A DNA stretch of 64,000 nucleotides, taken from the NCBI RefSeq assembly GCF_014644295.1, contig NZ_BMKK01000005.1, forward strand, positions 186,001 to 250,000. Reading direction: 5' to 3'. The DNA is from Emticicia aquatilis. Its GTDB lineage: Bacteria > Bacteroidota > Bacteroidia > Cytophagales > Spirosomataceae. Positions 1 through 9,830 of the stretch are shown piece after piece; position 1 is the first letter of the stretch; every line of letters begins with the position of its first letter. The translations under genes were made by a program, and so were the position numbers. Under the pieces are notes generated by a model, which had not been told where the DNA came from, searched no databases, and was given only the letters and a program-made list of their open reading frames with translations.

Positions 1-2081
1 GTAGCCAGTGCAGAAAGTCCGAAAAGACCAATGCACGAAATAAAAATGGTTATCCAAGCCGACCAGCCAATTATTTGTTTCATTTTTACTTCTTTTTCGT
101 AGTTTTTGGTGTTAGTTTCGCTCAAAAATTCATATTCATAAGGCTTCGTTGGCATTGATTCTTTGAATTTTGCTTTGATATACGCCATCGTTTGCGGAAT
201 ATTTTGCCCTGTTAGTCGAAGATAAAAAGCTCCGTAGCCACCTTGACTTGGGTCGGCCAAAAGCACTTGTGGACGTACTTTTTCGTAGAGTGAAGAATAA
301 TGATAATCTTTAACCACTCCCACAACTTGATAATTTTTCTTGTTATGGAAAGCCAGCGTTTGCCCTATCGGAGTTTTCCAACCTGCTTCTTTCACAAAAG
401 CTTCATTCACAATAATAGATGAGGCTGTATCTGACGGAAATTCCGATGAAAAATTGCGGCCTTGTGTCATTTTTAGTCCCATTAAGTCAATAAATCTTCC
501 ATCGACCAAATCCATAGCATGATTCATTTGTTTATCGCCGTTTACGGTCGAAAGCGTAAACCAAAAACCTTGTTGGCGTGGAGCGGTCTTTACGATATTC
601 GGATTTTTGAGGAGTTCGCTCATAAAAACATTGGCTTTCGAGTGGTCAGAGCCACCTACATTTATTATCATGATGTTTTTATCATCATAGCCCAAACTTT
701 GATTCATAAAAAGATTTACTTGCTTAAACTGCATGATTGTCAATAATATGAAAAACGTAGCCAAGCCAAATTGCAGCACCGTGAGTGATTTTTGAAGGAT
801 ATTTTTGCCTCCAAACCTGAATCTTCCGTAGAGTGTCTCGACAGGTTTGAAACCCGATAGCACCAATGCAGGATAAAAACCCGCCATAAAGGCCGTACCA
901 ATAAATATCCCGAAATAGAGTAAGATGAGTTTTACATCAAGTAAATAACTGAAAGACAGTGCTTTATCGGACAGAGCATTGAAAGTTGGTAAAGCCAAAA
1001 CTACCAAAATAAGAGCCATCACAAATGCCAATAAACTCAAAAGAGCCGACTCGGTCAGGAACTGAATAATGAGTTGCTTGCGTTGGCTTCCCATTACTTT
1101 TCTTACACCAATTTCTTTGGCTCGTTTCATTGAGCGAGAGATGGCAATATTGACAAAATTTATACAAGCAATGAGCAAAATAAACAAAGCAATTCCTGAC
1201 AAAAAATAAGAAAACAACTTATTGCCTGAATTTTTTATGCCATTTTGAGCTTGATAATCTCGGCTCAAGTGCATATCAAGAAATGGCTGCAATTTCCAAA
1301 CAAGTTGGCTTTTATAATTCCATTCTTTTGCTGCTTGAGCAATTTGTTCTTTAGCATCGGCAGCGTAGATTTTAGCAAATTTTTGTTCGATAGCCGCAAG
1401 ATTCGCACCCGGCTTTATCGTGAAAAATGTATTCATGTAGAAATTAATCCACTGGTCATCTTGCTGTTTGTCGTGATGCAGTGGCATTAATAATTCAATC
1501 TGAATGGTAGAGTTAATAGGCATTTTTTTTGTAACACCCGTAACTGTAAAATTTTGGAATCGATTATCGTAATCAATGGCCAAAGTTTTTCCGAGAGCTT
1601 TCTTTTTTCCAAAAAAACGCTCTGCTACTTCTTCTGAAATAACAATTGATTGAGGGTCAGATAATGCCTTGAATGGCGTTCCTTCTACAAATTCGGCATC
1701 GAAAACATTGAAAAAACTACTATCTACTTTCGAGGCTTCTTGCACGAAAACTTCATTATTGTGCTTGATATTGAAGCGTTCGCCTTGAATGCGTACTAAG
1801 TTTTCGATTTCGGGAACCTGACGCTTAAAAGTTGCCCCTTGCACCATGCCCGAAATACCCATTTTGTGTATTTCGCCCGATGGTGAAATTTCGTCCGAAA
1901 TCAAGCGATAGATTTCGTGCTTTCGGCTCTGAAATTGGTCATAACTCAGCTCATCTTTTACATAGAGTGTGATGAGTAAACACACCGCTAAACCAAGACT
2001 CAGCCCCAATATATTGATAACTGAATAGAGTTTATTACTGACTAAACTCCTAAATGCGATTTTGAAATAGTTTCGTATCAT
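1..2081 (-). CDS. FtsX/MacB-type ABC transporter permease G (partial, 3' end outside window)
   Basis: This is the seventh and last visible permease of the array; its C-terminus is cut off by the window edge. It starts MIRNYFKIAF with a first membrane helix near residues 20-40. A large periplasmic MacB core-like domain follows, then three helices and the cytoplasmic coupling motif KRAKEIGVRKVMGS. A second core domain follows, and the visible part ends in FISCIGLFGLSALA, just before the second coupling motif expected in this family. No stop codon interrupts the frame. The start ATG is preceded by ACAAAATT, the same context as permeases F, C and B. Like its neighbours it has no ATPase domain and presumably works with the single ATPase encoded upstream in the cluster. 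The substrate is unknown. Confidence 0.9.
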   Translation of the reverse strand, partial: MIRNYFKIAFRSLVSNKLYSVINILGLSLGLAVCLLITLYVKDELSYDQFQSRKHEIYRLISDEISPSGEIHKMGISGMVQGATFKRQVPEIENLVRIQGERFNIKHNNEVFVQEASKVDSSFFNVFDAEFVEGTPFKALSDPQSIVISEEVAERFFGKKKALGKTLAIDYDNRFQNFTVTGVTKKMPINSTIQIELLMPLHHDKQQDDQWINFYMNTFFTIKPGANLAAIEQKFAKIYAADAKEQIAQAAKEWNYKSQLVWKLQPFLDMHLSRDYQAQNGIKNSGNKLFSYFLSGIALFILLIACINFVNIAISRSMKRAKEIGVRKVMGSQRKQLIIQFLTESALLSLLAFVMALILVVLALPTFNALSDKALSFSYLLDVKLILLYFGIFIGTAFMAGFYPALVLSGFKPVETLYGRFRFGGKNILQKSLTVLQFGLATFFILLTIMQFKQVNLFMNQSLGYDDKNIMIINVGGSDHSKANVFMSELLKNPNIVKTAPRQQGFWFTLSTVNGDKQMNHAMDLVDGRFIDLMGLKMTQGRNFSSEFPSDTASSIIVNEAFVKEAGWKTPIGQTLAFHNKKNYQVVGVVKDYHYSSLYEKVRPQVLLADPSQGGYGAFYLRLTGQNIPQTMAYIKAKFKESMPTKPYEYEFLSETNTKNYEKEVKMKQIIGWSAWITIFISCIGLFGLSALA

Positions 2082-2102
2082 AATTTTGTTGTTGATTGTA
2101 TT

Positions 2103-2122
2103 AGACAACGCATGCGTTGTCT
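2103..2122. repeat. Intercistronic palindrome, GTCTCTAC family, copy 1
   Basis: A perfect 20-bp palindrome (arms AGACAACGCA and TGCGTTGTCT) followed by CTAC. It lies between the stop of permease F and the start of permease G. The right arm matches the GTCTCTAC end of the larger copies near 4.5 kb and 12.2 kb, while the left arm is eroded. It has no T-run, so it does not look like a terminator. Confidence 0.75.
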
Positions 2123-2131
2123 CTACATAGG

Positions 2132-4510
2132 TTATTCCGTTTTCAATGATTTAACAGGGTTCATTAGTGCCGCCGTGATGGCCTGATAACTTACTGTTAA
2201 TAAAGCAATTAATAAAGCTCCAATGCCTGCCAGCACAAAAGTTAGCCAAGATATTTCTGTATGATATGTGTATTTATTTATCCAATCGGACATCAAATAG
2301 TAGGCTATCGGTGAGGCAATAAAGAATGAAATCAAGACCAAAAGCACAAAATCTTTCGAGAGTAAAGTCCATAAATTGGCAGTTGTAGCACCTAATACTT
2401 TTCGTACGCCAATTTCTTTGGTGCGTTGTTCGGCAACAAAACTTGCCAAACCAAATAGCCCCAAACATGAAATAAAAATAGCTAAAACAGCAAAAACGGC
2501 CGAGAGTTTGCCGATGCGTTCGTCGGTATTAAATTTTTTGGCAAATTCTTTATCGACAAATTTATAATCGAAAGGAGCTGATGGATTTAGCTTTTTGAAC
2601 ACCTCTCCCACTTTTGCGAGGGCTGTACTTGTTGGTTCAGTTGATTTTAGTCTAATATTTATCACATATCGCTGGTTATTATCAATCGCATAAATTTGCG
2701 GAAAAGCATTGCGATATGGCGAATTAAAGAGAGCATCTTTCACAACTCCTACTATGTGCAAGGTCATGCCATTTCGGCGTATAACTTTTCCGATGATATT
2801 TTTTCTACCAATCAGATTCGCCGCCGTTTCGTTGATTAGAATGGCTGAAGAATCAGTGCTGAATTTTTCGGAGAAATCACGGCCTTCAACGACTTGTAAA
2901 CCTACGGTTTTTGCATGATTGAAGGTGCTAAGTAAGACCTCAAATAAAACATAGTTTTTTTGGTCCATGCCATCCCATTTAAAATCTGACCCCAACGAAC
3001 CTCCGCTTGTTACAGCATAGTCAGACTGGCTCACTTCTTCTACGACATTAGTAGCCAATAAGCTGTTTCTTAAAACATCATATTTTAGATTAGATAGCTC
3101 AGCAGTGTTAGCTAAATGATAAATCAAGTTATTTCTTTCAAATCCTATCGGGCGGTCTTTTACGTGGCTAATCTGCTGATAAACAATGGCTGTACCGATA
3201 ATGATAGTGACCGATACCGTGAACTGCACAACTACTAAGACTTTGCGAGGAATAGTAGCAAAACGCCCCACTCTGAAAGTACCTTTTAAGGTTTGAATAG
3301 AATTGAAAGAAGAAAGATATAATGCAGGATAACTCCCTGATAACAAACCTATTAATAAAACCACAGTAAGGCTTGCACCTATAAAGAATGGATTAGAAAC
3401 AGGTAGTTCTATTTGCTTATTTGCCAAATCGTTGAACCAGGGTAACATAACCAACACGATAAGCATAGCAACCCAAAAAGCAATAAAAGTAGCCAATAAC
3501 GATTCACTTAGAAACTGGTAAATCAATTGTCCACGAAGCGACCCTACTGCCTTTCGGATACCGACTTCTTTAGCTCTTTTTTCGCTTCTGGCCGTACTCA
3601 AATTCATGAAATTGATACAAGCCAAAAGCATCACAAAAACGCCTATAATGCCAAATAACCAAACCATTTCTATTGCTCCACCTTGATTAACTCCCTTTAC
3701 GAAGTTATCGTATAAGTGCCACTTTGCCATTGGATGAAGTAAGAGTTCGGGCTTACTTGCTTTTTCTGATTCCGAAACTTTATTCAAAATCAGGTTTTTA
3801 ATTTTGGCTTGTACTTGCCCTAATTGTGCATTTTTTTGCAGTAAAACATAGCATTGTTCATTGTTCCTGCCCCAATTGGAAATCTCATTTTGGTAATTAT
3901 ATAGCGATATGTAGTTAGTAAACGGAGCAATCATCGAAACATCAGAAAATGCCGTATTTTTAGAAAAGTCTTGAAATACGCTTATCACTTGCAGCGAAAC
4001 CTTATTATCTAACTTTATGACTTTACCAATGGGGTCTTCAGTACCAAAAAATGTTTTTGCCATTGACTCCGAAAGCATCAATGAATTGATATTTTTTAGC
4101 TCTTGACTGGCACCTTTTGTTGTTTGGACACTAAAAATATCTAAGAAATCAGGTTCGGCAAAAACTATTGTTCGATTGAGTTTTTTGTCTTGATACAGAA
4201 AATTATGTTCTTCGGTTTGAGCCAAAGCTACCTTCTCAAATTCAGGGTATTTAGTGCGAAGTTCTTGTCCAATAGGCATTGCCATAGATGGATAAGTACC
4301 TGTTTCGCCATCAAAAGTACGATTCTGATAAAGCTGTCCAATACCATCATAATTTTTGAATGATTTATTGAAACTCAACTCATCCCAAACCCATAAACCT
4401 ATGAGCATAGTAACGGCCATTCCCATAGCTAAACCAAAAACATTGATAAAGCTATAGAGCTTGTTTTTGAGGAGATTTCTCCAAGCGATTTTTAGGTAAT
4501 TGCGTATCAT
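2132..4510 (-). CDS. FtsX/MacB-type ABC transporter permease F
   Basis: A 792-residue inner-membrane permease. Eight hydrophobic helices can be placed at about 22-42, 284-303, 334-356, 374-394, 424-446, 669-692, 721-742 and 754-775. They separate two large periplasmic domains (about 45-280 and 450-665). Two cytoplasmic coupling motifs, SEKRAKEVGIRKAVGS (~309) and EQRTKEIGVRKVLGA (~695), mark two consecutive MacB-like modules in one chain. MacB itself has four helices per chain and works as a dimer, so this protein resembles a fused dimer. No ATP-binding motif is present. It ends NPVKSLKTE, shared with most neighbours. The gap to permease E holds only a 28-bp palindrome, which suggests co-transcription. 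Substrate unknown. Confidence 0.93.
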   Translation of the reverse strand: MIRNYLKIAWRNLLKNKLYSFINVFGLAMGMAVTMLIGLWVWDELSFNKSFKNYDGIGQLYQNRTFDGETGTYPSMAMPIGQELRTKYPEFEKVALAQTEEHNFLYQDKKLNRTIVFAEPDFLDIFSVQTTKGASQELKNINSLMLSESMAKTFFGTEDPIGKVIKLDNKVSLQVISVFQDFSKNTAFSDVSMIAPFTNYISLYNYQNEISNWGRNNEQCYVLLQKNAQLGQVQAKIKNLILNKVSESEKASKPELLLHPMAKWHLYDNFVKGVNQGGAIEMVWLFGIIGVFVMLLACINFMNLSTARSEKRAKEVGIRKAVGSLRGQLIYQFLSESLLATFIAFWVAMLIVLVMLPWFNDLANKQIELPVSNPFFIGASLTVVLLIGLLSGSYPALYLSSFNSIQTLKGTFRVGRFATIPRKVLVVVQFTVSVTIIIGTAIVYQQISHVKDRPIGFERNNLIYHLANTAELSNLKYDVLRNSLLATNVVEEVSQSDYAVTSGGSLGSDFKWDGMDQKNYVLFEVLLSTFNHAKTVGLQVVEGRDFSEKFSTDSSAILINETAANLIGRKNIIGKVIRRNGMTLHIVGVVKDALFNSPYRNAFPQIYAIDNNQRYVINIRLKSTEPTSTALAKVGEVFKKLNPSAPFDYKFVDKEFAKKFNTDERIGKLSAVFAVLAIFISCLGLFGLASFVAEQRTKEIGVRKVLGATTANLWTLLSKDFVLLVLISFFIASPIAYYLMSDWINKYTYHTEISWLTFVLAGIGALLIALLTVSYQAITAALMNPVKSLKTE

Positions 4511-4527
4511 AATTTTGTGATTATTTT

Positions 4528-4555
4528 GTAGAGACGTTTCATGAAACGTCTCTAC
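4528..4555. repeat. Intercistronic palindrome, GTCTCTAC family, copy 2
   Basis: A perfect 28-bp palindrome with arms GTAGAGACGTTTCA and TGAAACGTCTCTAC. It lies 5 bp beyond the stop of permease E and 17 bp before the start of permease F. It is the most complete copy of this repeat in the window and has no downstream T-run. Confidence 0.85.
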
Positions 4556-4560
4556 GTGGG

Positions 4561-6954
4561 TTATTCCGTTTTCAATGATTTGACAGGGTTCATTATGGCG
4601 GCTTTGATGGCTTGGAAACTAACAGTTAGTAAAGTAATTGCCAAAGCCCCAATACCCGTTAGAGCAAAAATCCACCACGAAATATCAGTTCGGAAAGTAT
4701 ATTTTTGCATCCACTGGCTCATGAAAAAGTAAGCCATTGGCGAAGCAATAAAGAATGAGATGATAACCAAAACCACAAAGTCTTTTGATAATAAAGCCCA
4801 AATATTGGTGACGGTAGCCCCCAAAACCTTACGAACACCAATTTCTTTGGTACGTTGTTCGGCCACAAACGATGCCAAACCAAAAAGACCCAAGCAGCTA
4901 ATAAAAATGGCCAAGATTGCAAAAAACGTAGCCAGTTTGCCTACTCTCTCTTCGTTGCCAAATTTTCTGCCATATTCTTCATTAACGAATTTGTATTCAA
5001 AAGGCTGGGCTGGATTATATTTTTTCAATACTTCTTCTATCTGGCTCAGCGATTCGCTGGCATTTTTGTTTGGATTAAGCTTAATGATTAACACATTTTC
5101 TTCTTCTCGAGATAAATGAAAAAGCGATGCACGAGATGGCTCATAAGGCGATTGAACAATCATGTTTTTTACAACTCCAATGACTTTATAAGACTTTCCA
5201 TCCCATTTGATGATTTCATCGATGGCAGCCATCGGATTTTTATAGCCAATGTATTTTGCAGCCGCTTCATTCAGTACAAACGCTAACGAATCTGATGTGT
5301 ATTGTCGAGAAAAATCTCGGCCAGCCACAAATTGCCAACCAATCGTTTTTCCATATTCGTGCGAAACTGGGTTGTTAGGAAAATCAACAGCTAAATTGGG
5401 GTCTTTTCCTTTCCAATCGAAACCACCATTGCTATTCCAGTGTTCGGTAAGTGGACTTCCAGATTCGGCTATATCGACCACTGCTCCCGACTTCCTTAAT
5501 TCATCTCTCACTACATCAAAGTGTTTATGAATATCTGATGTTTGCATATAAATATTGATTAACCCATCTTTCGTATAGCCCAAAGGGCGGCTTTTTGCAA
5601 ATTCAATTTGTCGAAAAACTACGATTGTGCCTATAATTAATGTAACCGAAACCGTAAACTGAATAACAACCAATATCTTACGTGGGACAGACGCAAAACG
5701 CCCTACTCGAAAAGTACCTTTTAGCACTTTGACTGGCTGAAAAGATGATAAATAAAGTGCTGGATAGCTACCCGCAATCAATCCTGTGAGCAAACTAAAT
5801 GCAACACCGAGTATCCAAAAGACTGGGTTCATCCATAAAACACTCATTTTTTTATCGGCCAAGTCATTGAAGAGGGGTAAAATTAATAGCACTAAAATAA
5901 TCGAAAGTACAAATGCTAAACTAACCACCAATAATGACTCGCTGAAAAATTGACTAATAAGTTGGCCACGTACCGAACCGATTGCCTTACGAATACCTAC
6001 TTCTTTAGCACGTTTTTCGCTACGTGCAGTACTCAAATTCATGAAATTGATACAAGCCAAAAGCAATACAAAAACCCCAATAATGCCAAAAAGCCACACA
6101 AATTCAATACGGCCACCTACGTTAATACCATTTTTAAATTCACCGTATAGATGCCAATCTGACATCGGATGCAAGAAAACTTCGGGTTTATACCTTGCTT
6201 CCTCTTTGTCAAGTCTGTTTAATTTAACGTTCTTTATTTTAGCCGAAACTTTTTTCATATCGGCGTTTTCGGCAATTTGAGCAAATGTCTGAGTAAAGTT
6301 ACTGCCCCACGGGTTTTCCATTTTTTTTATCCAATCATTGGTAATCAGATATAATTCCCAAGGCATGAGATACGAAACATCTTTTAAGGTCGAGTTATGC
6401 GGTAAATCTTCATAAACACCCGTTACTTTTACATCAGTTTTATTATCAATTTTCATTATTTTATCCATAGGGTCGGCATCGCCAAAATAGGCTTTGGCCA
6501 CCGACTCCGACAGTAAAATAGAATATGGTTCTTTCAGTCCATCACGAGTACCTTTGAGCATTTTCAATGAAAGCATTTCAGTTACTTGTGGCTCAAAGTA
6601 GCTTCCACTCTTAGTAAACTTTTTCTCGCCAGCGGTCAGAATATGGCTCGAATTCCACGAAGATTGTAATACATATTTGAAATCACTACCATAATTATTC
6701 CTGATTTCTTCGGCCATCACTGCGGGGTTCGACATCTGAGTCTCTCTCTTACCGTTATACAAATTATGCTGCATTACTTGAGCAATACGGTCATAATTTT
6801 CGTGGTTTTTATCGAAAGTAAGTTCATCATAAATCCACAGACCTATGAGCATGGCCACCGCCATCCCAGTGGCTAAACCAAAAATGTTAATAAACGAGTA
6901 AACCTTGTTTTTGACAAGGTTACGGAGGGCGACTTTGAAATAATTTTTTATCAT
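4561..6954 (-). CDS. FtsX/MacB-type ABC transporter permease E
   Basis: A 797-residue permease with the same two-module plan: first helix at about 22-42, periplasmic domain to about 285, a three-helix block with SEKRAKEVGIRKAIGS near 312, then a second periplasmic domain and a C-terminal three-helix block with EQRTKEIGVRKVLGAT. It is most like F, B and C, sharing the opening NKVYSFINIFGLATGMAVAM. No Walker motifs are present. A five-codon leader frame (ATG AAA AAA CTA TGA) ends in an ATGA overlap with the start codon, so translation may be coupled to it. The gene probably belongs to the same transcript as the other permeases. Substrate unknown; a role in export or in transmitting ATPase movement to the periplasm is inferred from MacB. 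Confidence 0.92.
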   Translation of the reverse strand: MIKNYFKVALRNLVKNKVYSFINIFGLATGMAVAMLIGLWIYDELTFDKNHENYDRIAQVMQHNLYNGKRETQMSNPAVMAEEIRNNYGSDFKYVLQSSWNSSHILTAGEKKFTKSGSYFEPQVTEMLSLKMLKGTRDGLKEPYSILLSESVAKAYFGDADPMDKIMKIDNKTDVKVTGVYEDLPHNSTLKDVSYLMPWELYLITNDWIKKMENPWGSNFTQTFAQIAENADMKKVSAKIKNVKLNRLDKEEARYKPEVFLHPMSDWHLYGEFKNGINVGGRIEFVWLFGIIGVFVLLLACINFMNLSTARSEKRAKEVGIRKAIGSVRGQLISQFFSESLLVVSLAFVLSIILVLLILPLFNDLADKKMSVLWMNPVFWILGVAFSLLTGLIAGSYPALYLSSFQPVKVLKGTFRVGRFASVPRKILVVIQFTVSVTLIIGTIVVFRQIEFAKSRPLGYTKDGLINIYMQTSDIHKHFDVVRDELRKSGAVVDIAESGSPLTEHWNSNGGFDWKGKDPNLAVDFPNNPVSHEYGKTIGWQFVAGRDFSRQYTSDSLAFVLNEAAAKYIGYKNPMAAIDEIIKWDGKSYKVIGVVKNMIVQSPYEPSRASLFHLSREEENVLIIKLNPNKNASESLSQIEEVLKKYNPAQPFEYKFVNEEYGRKFGNEERVGKLATFFAILAIFISCLGLFGLASFVAEQRTKEIGVRKVLGATVTNIWALLSKDFVVLVIISFFIASPMAYFFMSQWMQKYTFRTDISWWIFALTGIGALAITLLTVSFQAIKAAIMNPVKSLKTE

Positions 6955-6965
6955 AGTTTTTTCAT
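6951..6965 (-). other. Mini-ORF (MKKL) overlapping the permease E start
   Basis: On the minus strand an ACAAAATT-preceded ATG opens a frame of four codons and a TGA. That TGA overlaps the ATG of permease E in an ATGA arrangement. The upstream context matches the initiation context of other genes here. It may be a coupling leader or an accidental frame. Confidence 0.3.
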
Positions 6966-7051
6966 AATTTTGTAATTAGTTTCGGGGTTTCTACGCTCAG
7001 CCACCAATTTTAACGGTAACTGAACGTAACGGCCCACCGATGCCGCAGAAG

Positions 7052-9481
7052 TTACTCCGTTTTCAGGCTCTTTACGGGGTTCATCAAGGCAGTTTTGATT
7101 GCTTGATAACTAACCGTCAGCAAAGCCACCAAGATTGCCGAAATACCCGCCAATGCAAATATCCACCACGAGATTTCGACTTTATATTCAAAATCTTGCA
7201 ACCATTTCTCCATCAAATAATAAGCAATCGGACTGGCGATGATGATGGCAGTCAGCACGAGTTTTAAGAAATCTTGGCTCAATAATGCGGTAATACTAAA
7301 GGTACTGGCTCCTAAAACTTTACGAATAGCAATTTCTTTTGTACGGCTTTCGGCAGTGAAAGTTGCCAAACCGAAAAGCCCCAAACACGCAATAATTATC
7401 GCCCAAACCGAGGCCGTAGTAAAAATTTGACTGTATTGCTGCTCTGATTGATACTGTTTATTGAAATTATCATCTACAAAAAAGTATTCGTAAGGATTTC
7501 CCGTAAAATAGGTTTTATAGATTTTCTCAAGATTAGCCACTTTCTCTTGAATATTCTCGGGCGTGAGTCTTACTGTTATATAAGCAGAATTATTTTGAGG
7601 ATAAAAAATAATGGGTTGAATAGCTTGTTTTACGCCCACATGATGATAGTTTTTTACAACTCCGATAATTTCGAGTTGGCGTTCGTCCCACTGGATTCGA
7701 GTACGAATCGCTTCTTCAGGGGTAGCAAAGCCCAATGCCGCAATGGCAGTTTCGTTGAGCAGCACTTTGCTATTATCATTCCACTCTACATTACATTCGG
7801 CTTCGGTGAAATTTCGGCCTGCTTTTAATTCAATCCCGTAAGTTTTCAAATACTTTTCTCCAATAATTGCAAATGAATACGTTTTTTGTTCGTCGCCAGG
7901 TTTTGAATTTGGTTGAGTAAAACCTCCTGTCATGAAATTAAACCAACGACTCGGCACCGACCCCGAAACACAATAGTCTTGCACAAAACTCTGCTGATTT
8001 ACGGCATTCATAAAAGCCATTTTTCGAGTTTTAAACGTACTGTCTTTGCCTACTTCTGCCCCTTGAATCACCAAAAGTTGGCTCGGATTTAAGCCTAAAT
8101 CTTTAGTTTGCATGAAGCGTAATTGTCTGTAAATCAAGACCGTACCCAAAATCAACATAATTGAAATTGTGAACTGCGATACAACTAATGATTTACGTAA
8201 GAAAACTCCTTTCGAGCGTTTATTGAATTTTCCTTTAAGGGTTTCGATTGGGTTGAAATTCGATAAAATATAGGCAGTTAAAGCTCCCGAAAATACCGAC
8301 CCAAAAAGCAGCAAAACCACTCCTACTAACCAAACTGGTGAAAGACTGATATTCGTAAAAGATAAGTTTTTACCGATTAACTCATTGAACACAGGTTGAA
8401 GCCCCACAACCAAAACAATGGCAAGAGCAAAACCAAGCAAATTAACGAGCATCGACTCGCCCAAAAACTGCCAAATCAAGTTCGATTGTGTAGCCCCAAT
8501 GGCTTTTCTTACGCCTACTTCATTGGCTCGTTTCAACGAATTGGCCGTTGAAAGATTGATATAATTAAACCACGCAATAATCAAAATCAAAAAGGCAATT
8601 CCGCCCAGCATATACACATATTTCAGATTACTTGTGGTTTGTAAATCATCGGCGAAGGATTCGCCCAAATGAAGGTTAGCAAAGGCTTGTAATCGAAACT
8701 TCGTTCCGTCATTTTCTCTACCCAACTTATTTCTGAGTTGAGTAAGTTTTGTTTCAAAGGCTTTTGGGTTTACATCATTATTGAGGAGAAAGAAAGTATT
8801 GATATACTGCGAGTCGAGGTTATCGAGCCTTGCCCAGCCATTACCATTTAAGTTTGCAGGATTTTTGAGGGTTTCGAGCGAAAACACCATATCATACCTG
8901 ATGTCCGAATTTTCGAGCATATCGGCATAAATACCTTCGACGGTATAAGCGGCGTTCCCAAACTGGTTATCGAGCGTAAGTACTTGACCTATAGGATTTT
9001 CTGAGCCAAAATATTTTTTAACCGAAGACTCCGACAAAAAAACTACGTTTGGTTTTTGTAATGATTTCGCACTACCTGCAACTAAAGGAAAACTAAAAAA
9101 ATCAAAGAAATTTGCTTCGGCAAAGCCAATACCTGACTCACGGAAAGGTTCGCTTCCTTGTTTAGTACGTTTTACAACTCCTTTAGTTACGCCTTGCTCG
9201 AAACGGCAAAAATCTTTGATTTCGGGAAAAGCTTCTTTGGCTTTCATGGCCCACCCCGGCTCAATATCTGGCCAAGTTTCGCCTTTCGGGTTTTGATTCA
9301 AAAGTCGATACATATTTGGCAAATTGGCGTGAAAGCCATTGACACTCTGCTCAAGGCTAATGTATTCGAGAATGAATAAAAAAGCCGAAATACCCATAGC
9401 CAAACCAACAATATTGATAAAGCTATAGACCTTGTTACGAACAAGATTCCGAAATGCGATTTTTAGGTAGTTGCTTATCAT
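7052..9481 (-). CDS. FtsX/MacB-type ABC transporter permease D (divergent member)
   Basis: An 809-residue permease and one of the more divergent members. It opens MISNYLKIAFRNLVRNKVYS, and the coupling motifs read SLKRANEVGVRKAIGA and ESRTKEIAIRKVLGA instead of the EKRAKEVGIRKA and EQRTKEIGVRKVLG of its neighbours. The two-module, eight-helix layout and the terminal NPVKSLKTE are kept. Its first periplasmic domain differs strongly from those of E and F, which suggests a different partner or ligand. The initiation context is CATATAAAATC rather than ACAAAATT. It follows the 97-residue gene with 24 bp between. ATPase motifs are absent. Substrate unknown. Confidence 0.92.
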   Translation of the reverse strand: MISNYLKIAFRNLVRNKVYSFINIVGLAMGISAFLFILEYISLEQSVNGFHANLPNMYRLLNQNPKGETWPDIEPGWAMKAKEAFPEIKDFCRFEQGVTKGVVKRTKQGSEPFRESGIGFAEANFFDFFSFPLVAGSAKSLQKPNVVFLSESSVKKYFGSENPIGQVLTLDNQFGNAAYTVEGIYADMLENSDIRYDMVFSLETLKNPANLNGNGWARLDNLDSQYINTFFLLNNDVNPKAFETKLTQLRNKLGRENDGTKFRLQAFANLHLGESFADDLQTTSNLKYVYMLGGIAFLILIIAWFNYINLSTANSLKRANEVGVRKAIGATQSNLIWQFLGESMLVNLLGFALAIVLVVGLQPVFNELIGKNLSFTNISLSPVWLVGVVLLLFGSVFSGALTAYILSNFNPIETLKGKFNKRSKGVFLRKSLVVSQFTISIMLILGTVLIYRQLRFMQTKDLGLNPSQLLVIQGAEVGKDSTFKTRKMAFMNAVNQQSFVQDYCVSGSVPSRWFNFMTGGFTQPNSKPGDEQKTYSFAIIGEKYLKTYGIELKAGRNFTEAECNVEWNDNSKVLLNETAIAALGFATPEEAIRTRIQWDERQLEIIGVVKNYHHVGVKQAIQPIIFYPQNNSAYITVRLTPENIQEKVANLEKIYKTYFTGNPYEYFFVDDNFNKQYQSEQQYSQIFTTASVWAIIIACLGLFGLATFTAESRTKEIAIRKVLGASTFSITALLSQDFLKLVLTAIIIASPIAYYLMEKWLQDFEYKVEISWWIFALAGISAILVALLTVSYQAIKTALMNPVKSLKTE

Positions 9482-9505
9482 GATTTTATATAGTTTTATG
9501 TTCGA

Positions 9506-9799
9506 CTAAGCAAACTGCATCATTTCTTTTTGTTTTACCCAATCGTCTTTTTTTACGAATGTGATTGGCACAAAGGTTTCGGTTGGCGAACCGATATAAT
9601 AGAGTGTCCAGTCTTGGTCGTAATTCGAAAGCATCTGACGGATACATTCGGCACGGTCAATGGTCGGAACCTCGCAATCAGCCCAATAAAAAAGCTCAAC
9701 TTTATAATGTAGCTGTTGGCGTTCGCCATTAATAGTTACTTCGATTTCTACTTCTTGTTTGCCACTTCCCAAAGGCAATGGAATTGCGATATGTGCCAT
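9506..9799 (-). CDS. Hypothetical 97-residue protein inside the permease array
   Basis: I do not recognise this family. The 97-residue product has no signal peptide or membrane segment, so it is probably cytoplasmic. The first half reads like beta strands (IAIPLPLGSGKQEVEIEVTI), followed by a Trp/Tyr-rich middle (FYWADCE, DWTLYYIGS) and a charged C-terminus. It lies between permeases C and D with gaps of 31 and 24 bp on the same strand, so it is very likely co-transcribed with them. It could be a small accessory or regulatory subunit of the transporter, but nothing in the sequence shows this. The frame is intact and unrelated to the permeases, so it is not a permease fragment. Confidence 0.75.
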   Translation of the reverse strand: MAHIAIPLPLGSGKQEVEIEVTINGERQQLHYKVELFYWADCEVPTIDRAECIRQMLSNYDQDWTLYYIGSPTETFVPITFVKKDDWVKQKEMMQFA

Positions 9800-9830
9800 A
9801 GTTATACAAGTTTTAGGTTTTCGGTATAAA

